Assembly: GCA_949361645.1 (NCBI GenBank)
Contig: OX442419.1
Span: forward strand, 5,156,173 to 5,220,172
Source of the DNA: Spongilla lacustris
Lineage: Eukaryota; Porifera; Demospongiae; Spongillida; Spongillidae
Reading direction: 5' to 3'
Length of the DNA: 64,000 nt
The translations under genes and the position numbers were made by a program. The notes beneath the pieces were generated by a model. It made no database searches. It saw only the letters and a list, made by a program, of their open reading frames with translations, and was not told the origin of the DNA. The first letter of the stretch is position 1; every line of letters starts with the position of its first letter. This document shows, one piece after another, positions 11,262 to 23,364 of this stretch.

Positions 11262-11835
11262 TGTCCTCCCGGACATTTTACTCCGGAGTCCCCCAAGGCG
11301 GGCAATTTTGACTTCAAACTATAGACCGCAGCCAGGTGGTGTAAGTTGAATCACTACACCGATGAAGGCGATAAGGACTGAGGCTTTTCAGATATTGCAT
11401 ATGACTTATAGCTGCGTATACATGGATGAGAGGACAGGTACCCTGCACCGCTAATGAAAAGAGAATCCTTCCCTCAAAGAAAATAGATAATCCACCTGTT
11501 AATGCACTCATGTGTGGTCTTATACATCATATAAGTGATGAAACTGAATATATACTTTTCATACTACTGACCTATATAGATCACGAACATTGATTGTGAT
11601 ACTGCTCATTCCTGTCTATAATTGATGTATTAATTTATGATAATTCAGTATGGCAGTTCATGCATATTGAAATCATAGGGCACATCAATCCGCGGCGAAG
11701 AACAAACTGTCTAGGGACACATTACTATATGCATGGAGTAATTTGTTCTAGGACATATCACTCCGGAGTAAATTGTCCGGGAGGGGATAGGGACATGCAG
11801 TTTACTCCAGATGAGGACAGCTTACTCCCGAGTAA
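11262..11835. repeat. Repeats of GGACA and TTTACTCCGGAG
   Basis: The motif GTCCTCCCGGACATTTTACT (11262) is answered inverted at about 11768-11790 (ACTCCGGAGTAAATTGTCCG), and shorter forms (GGACACATTACT, GGACAGCTTACTCCCGAG) recur at 11715, 11755 and 11815. It looks like the edge of a degenerate inverted-repeat element. No gene is present. Confidence 0.5.
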
Positions 11836-11849
11836 CGTTTCCTTCGTGA

Positions 11850-12683
11850 CAGTTCCAAAACTAATCAACCACTTTGCTGTGTCTGACACGCATCGCCGCC
11901 ATCGCGTAATCAGTCCGCCATATTGGTGCTCGTTTACTATAGAAAAGTATGGGCTGGGCTTATACTTGTGCGTCAAATAAACGTGTAGATTATTGTGAAA
12001 ACAGGTATTTACTTGTGCTCTAGGAATATTATACTACAGTATCAAAAAACGAGCATATGCCCATACATGTCCACAGGAAAGTGAGCATATGAGTCCATAC
12101 AAGTTGAGTAGAGCATTTCACAGTAAACCGAGCACATACAACATACAACATTTCCACAGTAGACCGACCATAAGCCCATACAACTATACCAAGTTGATAC
12201 AACATTTCAACATTAAACCGAGCACGTACAACATGCAACATTTCCACAAGCATAAGCCCATACAACAGTTTCACAGTAAACCGAGCATAAGTCCATACAA
12301 GTTGATGTAACATTTCAGCATGCAGTAAACCAAGCAAATACAACATGCAACAAATACAGACATGACATCTGACGCCTAATCCACCACGTTCATGAATGTC
12401 ATATAAATAGGGGACGCGCTATTAACGAGACTCCTGAGTCCTGACGATCGAATGGTTTATGTAATCGTACTCGTGATGGGTAAATTTGCACGTAACTATC
12501 TGTCTGAATGGATACATCAACTTGTATGGACTTATGCTCGGTTTACTGTGCTTCAAACTGATTACTTGATCAATAACGTAACTCTCGAGTATCCATGACA
12601 CCACGCACAGTAGTTAGCTAAGTGCACATTTACCCATCACGCCTCGTAGTAAGAGTATAAGTACTACGACATACCTTTAGATA
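11850..12683. mobile_element. Dispersed element with internal repeats, copy 1
   Basis: This 0.83-kb stretch matches 59983-60930 in inverted orientation over nearly its whole length. Shared landmarks include CCAAAACTAATCAACC at one edge, GCCATATTGGTGCTC, AAGTATGGGCT, CACAAGTAAATA-type sequence, the internal repeats, and ACATACCTTTAGAT at the other edge. The interior has degenerate repeats combining CGGTTTACTGTG, ATGTTGTAT and GGGCTTATG. A hairpin with arms GTGATGGGTAAATKTGCAC lies at 12473-12646. I see no coding capacity; the long minus frame here is repeat-derived. It is a non-autonomous repeat of unknown class. Confidence 0.7.
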
Positions 12684-13504
12684 GGTACTTTAATAAATTT
12701 TTCAAAATGAATAAAACTAGAACTTTTATGCACAGCCTAAAAGAGCAAATTGAATGCATTAAAAATATGCTTTTGCCACGGAAAACAGATTACTATTTCA
12801 AAAGTTATAACGTTTCAAACATTGTGTTGCGGGTGACTAACAATCTACGCAATGTTAATGGACCGCGATACAAAAAACTGTGACCGCTTGACTTCTCCAT
12901 GCAGCTACTGTAAAAGTATTCAAGATAATGATGCCATAATTGCATAAAATACAACATAGGTACTCTTTATAAGGTTCACAGGGTCAAATACCCATTACAT
13001 CTAAATTTAGGTATCTCATTATATAATCTAGCTGCCAGTACTGCAATAGCCCGTATAGCGATATCATAATGTTCTCCCCTATTTAATCACAGCCATCATC
13101 CTTCCAATGTGTACTAATTACTTTGAGACTTTCTTGATTGATTTACACATATATGTCCATTGTATAGCACATTTTGATGATCCACATACCTTAGGTGGTC
13201 AATATACAGACTGATCACGCCCATAGGACATCAGGAGAGAGCTTGACCATCACCTTAGGCAGGCATCGGGAGAGTGCAATGCCTACTCTTACTTGCTACA
13301 AAGGCTATCAGTTGCAGTACAATGTGGAAATGCTGCTTCTGTTATGGGTTCTGTTGGCCAGCGTGCAGTGGTAGACTTTTTTCTGTATCTTTTTTGTGCA
13401 TTGTTTATGCTTAACTTTATTATTTTATTATTACAAATAACTGACACGTTGGATAAAACGCTTTAATAATATTACATTAATTTTTTTTTCATTATGAGAT
13501 ATTA
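12684..13504. other. Non-coding stretch
   Basis: No supported gene. It may include the decayed downstream part of the DIRS-like element that starts at 13505, but I recognise no motif. Confidence 0.4.
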
Positions 13505-14640
13505 GGAAACTCATTTGATAATTCCACTTCCTTTTCTGCCACACATTGCAACTTTTTTTCTATCTTCCTCCTTGAACTGTTCTCTTTCTTATCTTTAAGT
13601 TGCTGAGCTTGCAATATACATGTACCATGCTCCACCATATACCATCTATATCCTGTATTACTTGCATCTGAATATGCAATTCTAACAGCTGATGGGCTGT
13701 GCCATATAGATTGACCATTGACTTTTCCTATGGGCTACTTACTTCCACCATTTTTTTGCATCTGCTGATAGACTGAGAATCTCACACCATGCATTGCAGC
13801 ATAGCATACAACCGCCCTAGTCATAAATCTGGCTATGGGGCCCAACACTAGGCCCATTGAAATTATTTTACCAATCAAGCCGGCTATGTGTCTAGCATCT
13901 GCATAATCCTGCATGCAAGCATCCTTCAATATTATTTAGCTTCTTATCAGGTATGGACACGTGCCCATGCTCCAGACCAGATCAATGGTAAAACCAAGCC
14001 ACTGCAACTTCTGTGCTGGGGCCCATGTTGATTTAGCCTCGTTGACAACAAAGCCTGCTTTTGACTTTGTACTCTTTACCCACTGACTAGTAATGCCTGC
14101 CTCCCTTTCCCCCGCAACGGCACAAAAACCATCCTCCAAGTAAAGAATGGCTTTTTGGCCCTTACCCCACCACAATTGCACTAATGGCCACAATAGTTTA
14201 GTAAAAACATATGGTGCTGTAGATAACCCAAATGGCAACACGGTGAAAACAAAGTACTTCCCTCCCCACTCAAAACCCAAATATTATTGGTGATGCAGCA
14301 CAATATCAACATGATGTTAACCAGACTTAAGATCAAACAAAAACATCCACTCACCTGCTTTGAATAGCAACATGGCCAAAGGCATATCCTCATACTTACA
14401 ACTCTGTTTCAACAGAAAACGATTAACATGCCTTAAGTTCACTACTAATCGTTTCTTCCCACTACCACTACATACAACTGTGCGGGTGTTTGGCCACTCT
14501 GTCAACATATCCACCCTCCAGCAATTCTTTTATTGCTATCTCAACAAACTCAGCTTCTACAGTTGCTGAATGCTGGTTAGCACGACAGTAGGGTGTGGGT
14601 TCTGCTACAAAAGGTAATACATCATCTTTAACACTGACCA
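13505..14640 (-). pseudogene. DIRS-like retrotransposon RT/RNase H remnant
   Basis: Minus-strand reading gives, in order, TVEAEFVEIAIKELLEGGYV (about 14575-14515), KKRLVVNLRHVNRFL (about 14455), FLFDLKSG then a stop where a tyrosine is usual (14319-14317), and HHVDI, a second stop, LGFEWGGKYFVFTVLPFGLS (about 14280-14220). Next come LYLEDGF in place of the usual Y-x-DD catalytic box (about 14130), KLQWLGFTID (about 14010), IAGLIGKIISMGLVLGP (about 13890) and an RNase H-like AYSDASNTGY (about 13675-13645). This order and the GxFxF-LPFGLS context fit the DIRS group, which pairs this RT with a tyrosine recombinase. The recombinase is not visible. Two stops, at least two frame shifts and an altered catalytic box make it inactive. 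Confidence 0.75.
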
Positions 14641-14731
14641 TGCAGAGATCCCCAAGAACCCAGTTCTTCTAGATTGCCCGATGCTATGGAATGTGGTGGG
14701 GGCGGGTGCATGAATGATGGCATCTTCATAC

Positions 14732-14732
14732 T

Positions 14733-14817
<85 letters not shown>
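14732..14817. repeat. (AC)n microsatellite
   Basis: AC dinucleotides with two AAAC interruptions, lying between the DIRS-like remnant and the 3' end of the next minus-strand gene. Confidence 0.95.
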
Positions 14818-14819
<2 letters not shown>

Positions 14820-14845
14820 GTGAAGAGTTAATGCGCACAATGATG

Positions 14846-15779
14846 TCAACATTTTAACAACAAGGGATCTGCTTTGTTTTCACTTTGTACGTCATCCCTG
14901 CAGGCATTGCAACATGGACGTCCCATACAAAGAGATGCTTCTGAAACTTCCTGCTGGCCTTGAATTGCCATAGCAACAGTTCCTCCATACAGCTGCAAAA
15001 ACAATACACCAAGTCCTGTTGCTAGCCGATTATACACAGTTTATTCAAGGCAAGAGAACACAACAATGCATTGGAGCGTTTCTGTTACACGACATCACAG
15101 CTGTCCCAACAGTATGTCCTTGGAGGTTTGTATAGGTATAGGGCCAGAGGCGATTGTAGGAATATGGCATGCATGGGTATAGGCCCACCCAACAAAGTAC
15201 TGCAATGGCACAATAAGTCACACACACACACACACACACATGCACACATATAAACACACATATACACACACATAACATACATAAATACTATGTGATACAC
15301 ACACTTTTTTAGATGTCCACACTCCAAGTTAATTAAATACACTCCTGTACTGATGCTTTGTTCCTTCTTCATTATGTGAGGCCGGAACATAATGTACAAG
15401 AAGAACTTTTCTGTTCCTCCATCTCGCTCATTCCTGGCAGTCACACTCACATCTGACAAAGATAAAGAGAATTTAAGGGAGTACCCACTGCAGGTCACCA
15501 GACCTATACATCTGGCCACATGGACCAGAACAGCAAGTACAAACTGGCTAGGAGGTTTAATATATATCTGTGCACAACCCATGCATGCATGGAATGCACA
15601 GAACAACTTTTAATCACCATACGTAAAGTGTGGTTTACACAACATTAACGTTTAATGGACATACTATACACATACTGTAATATCATCTCGTGCCTCTCAC
15701 TGTCCAGGTACTCTCCAGCAATGGTCACCAGTAGGGTAGAGGTACTCAGACCAAAATGTTTCAGTGCCTTCTCCCACCA
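14846..15779 (-). CDS. 3' end of a spliced gene of unknown function
   Basis: Several exon-like blocks line up on the minus strand. (1) 15701-15779: acceptor CCATAG, open frame VGEGTETFWSEYLYPTGD, donor GTGAGA. (2) About 15300-15590: acceptor GTGCACAG, with PPSQFVLAVLVHVARC and then VSVTARNERDGGTEKFFLYI; a 32-base GT...AG stretch inside is open either way. (3) About 15130-15199: acceptor CATTGCAG, open frame. (4) 14846-14992: acceptor TTTTTGCAG, LYGGTVAMAIQGQQEVSEAS, two CxxC-like pairs (CCNAC) and a stop at 14846. The blocks have normal composition and good splice signals. I recognise no family, and not every junction phase is resolved, so the model is approximate. Upstream exons probably lie beyond 15.8 kb but I could not place them. 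Confidence 0.45.
15219..15275. repeat. (CA)n microsatellite
   Basis: CACACA repeat with TATA-type interruptions, inside the proposed intron of the 14.8-15.8 kb gene. Confidence 0.85.
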
Positions 15780-16495
15780 CTATGGCATGCAAGAAAGATG
15801 GAAGTGGTGACGAGGGAGTAGAAAGGGGAGGGAGGAATGGAGGAGCTGAGGGGAGGATAGGGAAGAAAGTGAAGTTCATAACATACCACCTACTGATATC
15901 AAGGAAGCCTGTAGTGTCCCTAGCAGTCAGCATCAACAGATGGTACAGAAACTATTCTCTTGCTTTCATCAGTGTAGAGGAAAGCATGCTCCCGATATCT
16001 CTGGATGTGTGTAACACAACTCACCATCACTTCTCCACCCACCAGCACCATCACTGTTCACCTACCAGCACAATCATTGCCCTACTCACCATCACTATTC
16101 TACCCACCATCACCATCACTGCCCCACCCACCAGCCTCACCATTGCTGAAGTACACTACCTTGTCAGCTCCTCAACAGACACTTCTCAAGGGAAAGGTAT
16201 ACAAACCTGCCTATTCCAACATCAGTCATGCTGGCTACAATCTGTGTGTTTAGTAAACAGTCTGACAGGATCAGTAAATCATACCAAACTCTTCATATGG
16301 AGCATATTGACCAACAGGTTGTATAGAATAACATGTATCCAAAGTCACCAGGGTACCCATGCCCTACCCAAGGTACCCTAATTCAAAAACCTCCTCAGTT
16401 TCCCCCACACAGTGGGTAAAGCTATAAGACACAGTCCCCAGACCATAGAGCTACTATATTCACTGGTGTTCAGTATAGCACGGTGATGTGATAAA
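15780..16495. other. Unassigned, possible intron or upstream part of the minus-strand gene
   Basis: Includes a purine-rich patch (15795-15870) and a CACCATCAC/CCCACCA-rich patch (16020-16140). Open + frames here (205 and 82 codons) are low complexity. No exon could be supported. Confidence 0.35.
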
Positions 16496-16705
16496 GGTAG
16501 TATGGTATAGTGAAAAGTTGGTATGGTACAGTGAGGAGGTGGGAGGAGGTGGTATGGTACAGTGAGGAGGTGGGAGGAGGTGGTATGGTAAAGTGAGGAG
16601 GTGGGAGGAGGTGGTATGGTACAGTGAGGAGGTGGGAGAAGGTGGTATGGTACAGTGAGGAGTGCGAGGAGGTGGTATGGGACAGTGAGGAGGTGGTATG
16701 GCACA
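16496..16705. repeat. About 31-bp minisatellite
   Basis: Six or seven copies of a unit reading AGTGAGGAGGTGGGAGGAGG then TGGTATGGTAC, with length variants. Minus-strand frames (LPPPHCTIPPP-type) are repeat-derived. Confidence 0.85.
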
Positions 16706-17429
16706 ATGGCACTATTCTGTTTCTGTAATGAGTTGGGCCGGTGTATGATTTTCCAGAATTAACTTTATTTCATCAAGTGTGCACAAGGACATGGGGACAT
16801 AAGGTGGGTTATGGTATGATCTAAGAGGAACAGCTTAGGGTTAGTGGATTATCAGGTGAAATATTTTTACATGGAGCATTGCAATAACCAATTATTGCAT
16901 ATATTTTTCAGGTTGCAGTAGCAATACCCTTTGTTCTGATTAATAATCAGTGGTTCCTCTTCCCCAGCCCAAGAATTTACAATATCCAATAGCAGGCTCA
17001 GCAGTGAGGCGTGCCACCAGATGATCTTGTAAGGCATGGGGACCAGCTAGTCTGTCACTGTACCAAACACCATCCAATATATGTCTATAACTGGCAACAG
17101 CCGGCTATAAGATTGCAATGCATATTACTTACGTTCATAAATCCTACCTTGAAACACAGTACTAATGTAAAATGATTATGCAATGAAGAATAAATAAAGA
17201 ATAAATGTAAACACTCCCTACCTCCCTTCCCTCCCAATTATAACTTCCAGAAGAATCACCTGCAATAACGCTGGAATGAGATTTTCATACATTTAAATAA
17301 CACCGAATCCACCATGGCAGACTCAAACTCATCAAAAGATTTGTACACAATTAGTATTCACATCTCACCTTCCCATGTAGATGTGCAAGGGTATGGAGAT
17401 TCACTGAAGGTAAGCTGTAGTCATCCAGA
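16706..17429. other. Non-coding stretch
   Basis: No gene or repeat recognised. Confidence 0.4.
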
Positions 17430-18350
17430 AGGAGAGGAGCCAATGCTGCTTGCAGCTACAGTGTGATAGCATGATCTGGCTGCCAAGGTAACTGGGGAAT
17501 GCAGAAACAGCAACTATCACCATGGAGGAGTAGTTCTACCTCCACTTGATCTCTCCACTTTGAACACCATGTACCAGGATGATCCCGTCGGGTCCCCACA
17601 GGACCACTAGACATTCTCACTGATATACAGTATATGATTACGTACTAGCTGATTCAGCATAAAAACTATCTCTGTGCTGGAGGGGAGAGGAAGGAATAGG
17701 TGTCACCACACACTAATATGAATCTACATACATTCTTCACCAGTGGATCACATAAAGTACCATCCAATGCTACATGTATATATTCTAAACAGTTTGTATG
17801 CTATTTTATGGGATTTTTTTTGTTGATAGAAACAACTCCCAGTGAATGGACAGTACCCACATAATAGCACGTACACCATTACTAATTTATAATTTCATCA
17901 CACAGCCTCCCGCAACACATACACACATTGGTGCACACCGAAGATGTCCAGTGCACATGGACTCAATTCCCTACACCACAATCTCTGCACTGGAGAGGAG
18001 AGGGTAAATAAGATGAAATCACACAAGAGATTGCACATAATGATAATACTCCCATGGTTCATCACACAGCTTCCCCATACTGACCACCTGCCATCCTCAT
18101 ATTCAACAGTTTATCCCACAAAAGATTGTACCAGGCAGAAGAATTTACACCACCCATTACATTTTTGGTTGCACCAAGTTTGCCAACAATGTAACTGCTA
18201 CTTTTACTTTCTGGATATAGTTTTATGCATATGTTTTTTTTGGTATGGTATATACAATGTTAGGTCATCTCAGTGCATATTGATCCCTCTAGGACTCTAG
18301 GTACACACCCATTTTGAAAGGGCCTTGATTTGAATTCATGCATTTCTTAA
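17430..18350 (-). repeat. Dispersed repeat family A, inverted copy
   Basis: Its reverse complement matches 43030-43920, and parts of 29.85-31.29 kb. Landmarks: CCCTTTCAAAATGGGTGTG, ATTGTACCA near GCCAGA, GAAGCTGTGTGATG, CAATCTCTTGTGTGAT, GTCTAGTGGT, GATCAAGTGGAGGT and CCAATGCT. Identity is high enough to follow by eye, with many indels. No conserved protein is encoded. Confidence 0.7.
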
Positions 18351-19799
18351 AGCCCAGTATTAATGAAACAGATTGGAAATACTAATTTCAATCACTTGTA
18401 ATATAGTTTATTTATTTGGTGAGGGTATATCATGCCAGAGTTTTAGACAATAACAGTATGGAACAGTTCAAAATTGAACTTCGTGATTATAAGGTAGTGG
18501 CACCTACTCTAGTTCTCTAAGTGCAAAACTGAAATACTTATGTCTTCATGCAGTATGCATTTCTATGCATGCACCATATTTCATTTAACATCACCTTTTT
18601 CAATAGCACAATATTATAATACATACTGACTCAAATTAGTGCTCATTTTAAAAACAAAGCACAAGCACACAATTCTGAATAAACTAGATAGCTAATTATG
18701 ATTATGAGGTCACAGTACCTTCCATACCAGATGGTGTATTGCACGACTTACATTCATCCTCTTGACCAAAGTTGTAACCATTTACATGCATGCATGTGGC
18801 ATTGAATCGTACATGTCCACTTTGATATTTGTTACTAGCAGATTGTAAGAAATCAGTTTTTTGACAGATCAATAAATAATTTCAGCTTTGTTACTAGAAG
18901 ATTGTGATGAAAGTACAAGTGAATGCATTATATCATTGCAGGTGATTATGAAAAGGCCTCACAGTCTGAATTAAGGTACAACGGAAATGTGTACATAAAT
19001 TGACAATATTAGCAACAAATAAATTATAAGGAAAGCACCACATCAGGAAACAATGCATATAACAAAAAAGAAACGGACAATGCCTCAAAAATAAGTTGGC
19101 ATAATTTTAACTGAAGAGGATTTATGCATGGTCCCAGGTTCAATCAAGAAGAAATTTATTAATCACAGTTTCCAATTCTACATTGTTGAGGGATCTTTTT
19201 GTATAGAGTTTTCAACCGATACATATACAAGTCAGTATAAAAGTAAATAAAAGCATTCTCTCAGGTTGGTGTTATTAAATATATGCAGCATATGAAAAAA
19301 CGTAAGCAGTGTCTTACACATCATTACATTAGTGCTAAATATGACATTTGAATTTGATAATATGAATGACAGAGTCAAGAAAGTTGACTTAAATGTGATA
19401 CCCATATGGGACTAGCTATGACATTACAATGCTTTTTCGGGTAGTATCTAAAAGGCCAGTATATATTAATTAATGGCTGGATCTATCCTTTAGTTCAATT
19501 AACGTCGTGCTATGAAGCTATTCTGACAATTCCAAACTACTGATTAGGTATGTGATTGTATAAAAGTTAAATTTTCACCAGGATGCTAATTGAAAACACT
19601 TGTCTAACCCAAAGTAGCCCTTACCGCATGTCAATACCCCATGCAGTACATACAAAAAGGTATTACGTTTCATTACACTGCTGCATGGAGTGATTTATTA
19701 ATTCGCCTTGGCCTACGGGTTAGTTCTGAATTTGCTTACCTATAGCTAACAGCTATACGTTACAAAACAAATAGGTCATTCGGTCAGCTTGAGATAACA
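18351..19799. other. AT-rich non-coding stretch
   Basis: About 1.45 kb with no supported gene, repeat array or element end. Confidence 0.45.
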
Positions 19800-21842
19800 G
19801 TGTGGGAGGGTAAATTGTCTTCCTGCCTACAGCATTCAGTCTATACTAAGTGTTTTCGTATGTCATCCAAAATAATAACATCTGCACAGTGATGCACATT
19901 AAGTACGTGTTGCAATAATAAAGCATGCACTATCAAACAAGATCTTCTTTAGCTTAAATGTACAAATTACATGCATGGATTATGCTTTTGGTATCAGTAT
20001 AAATTAATAGATCAGGGAATTACCGATATGCCAATCAACTTAGTCAGAGGCCGATATAAATGTAGTATTTACTTCCAATGCGTGTGTATACTTATTTCCA
20101 CAATATTTACATGTAAAGTTCATCTTCGTCCCTTGTGTACAAGTAAAACTTCAACATGGAAAATTTAGGCCGTCACTTTAACACACTGTTAATACAAACC
20201 TGTTCAGTGATACGAATCTCCCCATAGTGCATCAGTGTATTAATGTATTCTACTCAATGTGATTACCACTGATGCAACGGTAAAAATATCATGTTTCCGC
20301 ATCCTGCATGTAGGTTTGGTAGGATCCTACAACTTACAGTCCTGAATTTGCAAATGAAGAAGCCTATTTGCAAATGTAGGACTGTTATAGTTGTAGGATC
20401 CTACCAAACCTCACTTTAACACACTGTACCTTGTTTCCTTGCTTTTTGCACCTACATCCCACCAATCACTTTCTCGATAGAGAAGTTTTTGATTTACTTG
20501 TTGCCCTAATTTTTTTTTCTCTGCCAGGAGTGATCATAGCTTTGTGTATTCGTTGCAATGTATAGGACGCTTAGATTCCTCTTATGTGTAATCTGGGTAT
20601 ATAGAAGGCTTTTTTATTTTATGCAATTAACGGAGCGCGCGCGTACGTTGCTTGGTTTCAAATTACTAATGGCAGCTGCTGCGTATCAGTGAACAATACA
20701 TGCACACGTAGCTAGCTGTAGATAAGCGTGTGGAAAATAGCAATCTTTATATGGACTAGTTCAGTTTTAGGTGTTGTTTAAAGGAACAACTATTGCTTCT
20801 TTTGTTGTTTGGCAGCGTATCATCACCGCGATTTGTCGGAATCGAGTGACACGTGCAGCTGTCGAGGTGGCCGTGTAGGACCTTAAGTTAAACATATATA
20901 GGCTTTGCCGAAGGGTATGCCAAAGGGTTTCTGGGTATTGTATTAGTCCGATCCACTCACTGAACTGTGTAGAATCCGTTTCGGGGTTGGGGTTGGAAGT
21001 AATAACTACTTGAAGCATACTGGCAAATTAGAACCGGGCTCAAAGTACCGAGTCCAATGTTTCAGGCTTCTATCTTAACCGCGTTATTCGATTCACTAAA
21101 CCCCAATAGGCAAAAACATATATAGTAGATATTTGTAGCTTTAATTTGAACCAAAAGATACAGGTAGAGGGGCAAAATGGGACACTACATCTTCTTGTAT
21201 TGCTACGAAACTTGCCTAAGCTTTAAATTGTTAACAAATGGACTACAACGTTTCATGCGAAACTACCAATTACATATATATAATTAAATTCACCACAGAC
21301 CACAAAGCCACGTGTCACTTATTATAATGGCGTCGACAACAACTGCGACCTGTTGGCACTTAAACGCTGTAGAAATACTCTGTTGTGGAAATCTGGAGTA
21401 GACGGTATACATGATGAAACCCGAGCTCAATATTAGCAGATGATGAGCTCAGTGGATCTGATCACATCCAACATTTGGGCTCTATATGGATATTATGACG
21501 TAAGTCAAGCGCATGTAAGGGGCAGTGGTTGTTTTGAAAGATGAAATGAAGAGAGCTGGAGAGAGCTGGAGGCGAGACACGTGAAATAATTATTAGTGTG
21601 CGTGCTACACGTATAAGTAGAATTTCTGAGCTTAGCTTAGAACTGCTGATCATTATCCATGCAATGCTTTTGGCATTTGTCAGCAACAACATAATTGATT
21701 ACATCATTTATTTCTTGTTTGTGTTCAATTTCATTTTGGGGAGGCTGTGTGATGTTGTATATGGTGCATGTGAGACTCTGATGAGGAATGAGGAATGTGG
21801 GTTATATGGTAGAAGCATATGCAGGTTTGATGTCATCCTGCT
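19800..21842. repeat. Duplicated segment B, copy 1
   Basis: Matches 33395-35400 in the same orientation, with indels. Shared landmarks: TAATAACATCTGCACAG, ACTATCARACAAGATCTT, GATCAGGGAATTACC, TTACTTCCAATGCGTGTGT, GAAACTTGCCTAA, GACCACAAAGCCACGTG, ATGATGAAACCCGAGCTC and ATCTGATCACAT. A hairpin inserted at 20313-20414 is absent from copy 2. The right end is cut by the LTR element at 21843. A GC-rich patch near 21330 corresponds to the 49-codon frame of copy 2 but carries an early stop here. Confidence 0.75.
20313..20414. repeat. Roughly 100-bp hairpin element
   Basis: GGTTTGGTAGGATCCTACAA (20313) is repeated inverted at 20395-20414, and the match continues inward through ACAGTCCT and ATTTGCAAAT. 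It is flanked by a direct repeat of TCACTTTAACACACTGT (about 20172 and 20412), which suggests insertion with local duplication. Confidence 0.75.
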
Positions 21843-21982
21843 TGTAAAATCCTGGGAAAGTTCGATGGCAGAAGATTGGTATTAACACAGCCACACAGAA
21901 AACGTGCTCATACATACACGGGTTACACAATACAGAAATCAGTTAATCAATTATTATTAGATAATAATTGTTATACTCCACA
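21843..21982 (-). repeat. 3' LTR (140 bp)
   Basis: On + it runs from TGTAAAATCCTGGG to TACTCCACA. It differs from the 5' LTR at two bases. An AT-rich TATAATAATTATTATC-like block near the LTR start on the element's strand could hold the promoter, but no element is certain. Confidence 0.95.
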
Positions 21983-21994
21983 CTCCTCCGCTTC
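21983..21994 (-). other. Polypurine tract
   Basis: On the element's strand GAAGCGGAGGAG directly precedes the 3' LTR, the expected place and composition for the plus-strand DNA primer. Confidence 0.85.
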
Positions 21995-21996
21995 AT

Positions 21997-23364
21997 TCAA
22001 AAGCCAGGTTCTGCATATCGAGCCGGCTTCCGAATAACACGACCACTTCTTGTTTTCACACTCTCTGCCTGGTGCTGTCCTGTTGATGCGATTGACTGAG
22101 CACCAGTTGGGAGCATAGTAGGTGGCGGAAGCTGGAGGTCACTTTCTGTGTGATGAGGAGGATGTTCAGGATTGGTCTCCCCCCCTTCCCTTGTAGATGG
22201 AGCCACCATGGTCCCCGTATCCCGATGAGGTCCATCATCTTGATCCACAGGCTGGGGTAACTGCGAGGTACACTTCATTGTAGTTTCAACTCCTCCATCC
22301 CCAGCAGTATCCACACCATCCGCTGTTGAAATTATTGCCCTATCTCCATCTAGTTCATTTTCTTCCACTTCACTTGTCCTGATTCCACAAGGATTGGACT
22401 TCATTTGATCCGAATGCCTTCTCCACCTTTCTCCATGGTCATTCAGTACTACATACATTTTGGTGCCTGCTTTCTCCTCTACCACTGCGGGCTGCCAAGG
22501 CCCCCGCCCCTGTCTGTAATCCCGAACCAACACCTTTTCTCCTGGGTAGAATATATGCTCTGTAGCTGCCGATCTTGTCATCACCTGTCTCGTGGCTGCC
22601 TTCAGCACCGTGCCCCGTAAATCTGGTCTCAGCAGATGCAATCTACTCCTCAAGTCTCTTCCCACCATCAATGTTGCAGGGGTCACCTCTGTGGTAGCAT
22701 GTTGAGCATTTCTGTAGTTCAACAGGAACTGGGCCACCCTGTGTTGCAGTGTTCTCCTCTCATGTTTGGAAACTTTCAGTGCTCTCTTCAGTGTCTGCAC
22801 AAATCGCTCAGCGAGACCATTGGTTGCTGGATGATATGGACTGGATTTTACATGTTTTATGTTGTTTGCCTTCACAAACATCTGGAACTCTTGTGCTACA
22901 AATTGGGGCCCGTTATCTGTCACTAATTGCTGTGGAATGCCCCAACGTGCGAAAAGGGACCGCAGTTCCTGTATAGTTGTGGATGCTGTAGTGTCCTGCA
23001 TCATCACAACCTCTGGCCATTTTGAGTAAGCATCCACTGCCACCAGAAAAACTTGGCCTTCAACTGGACCTGCAAAATCCAAATGTACCCGCCGCCAAGG
23101 ACCTTCAGGATATTCCCACGGGTGTACCGGAGTCAGTTTAGGGTCCTTTTGCATCAGTTGGCAGCCTGTGCACCCCTGAGTCACCAGCGTGATATCTTGG
23201 TCAATATTAGGCCACCATACATGTGAACGAGCCAAAGCCTTCATCTTTACTGTACCCTGGTGTCCACCATGTAATTCCGTCAACACCTTCTGTTGAAGCT
23301 CTGAGGGAACTATCACTCTTATCCCCCACATCAAGCATCCCTGTTCTACTGAGAGCTCCAGACG
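21997..23364 (-). pseudogene. Pol C-terminal part: integrase
   Basis: Continuation of the gag-pol frame after an in-frame TGA (23367-23365). It carries the zinc-binding HHCC region (LHGGHQG, then CTGCQ). The catalytic core follows with D in VHLDFAGPVEGQ, D in LVTDNGPQF and E in NGLAERFVQTLKRAL, giving the D, D-35-E arrangement. After it come WQPAVVEEKAGTKMYVVLND and an acidic/proline-rich tail ending RKPARYAEPGF. A methionine at 23334 could start a product, but the real start is upstream in the polyprotein. All catalytic residues are intact, and the only lesion is the stop that separates it from RNase H. Confidence 0.92.
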
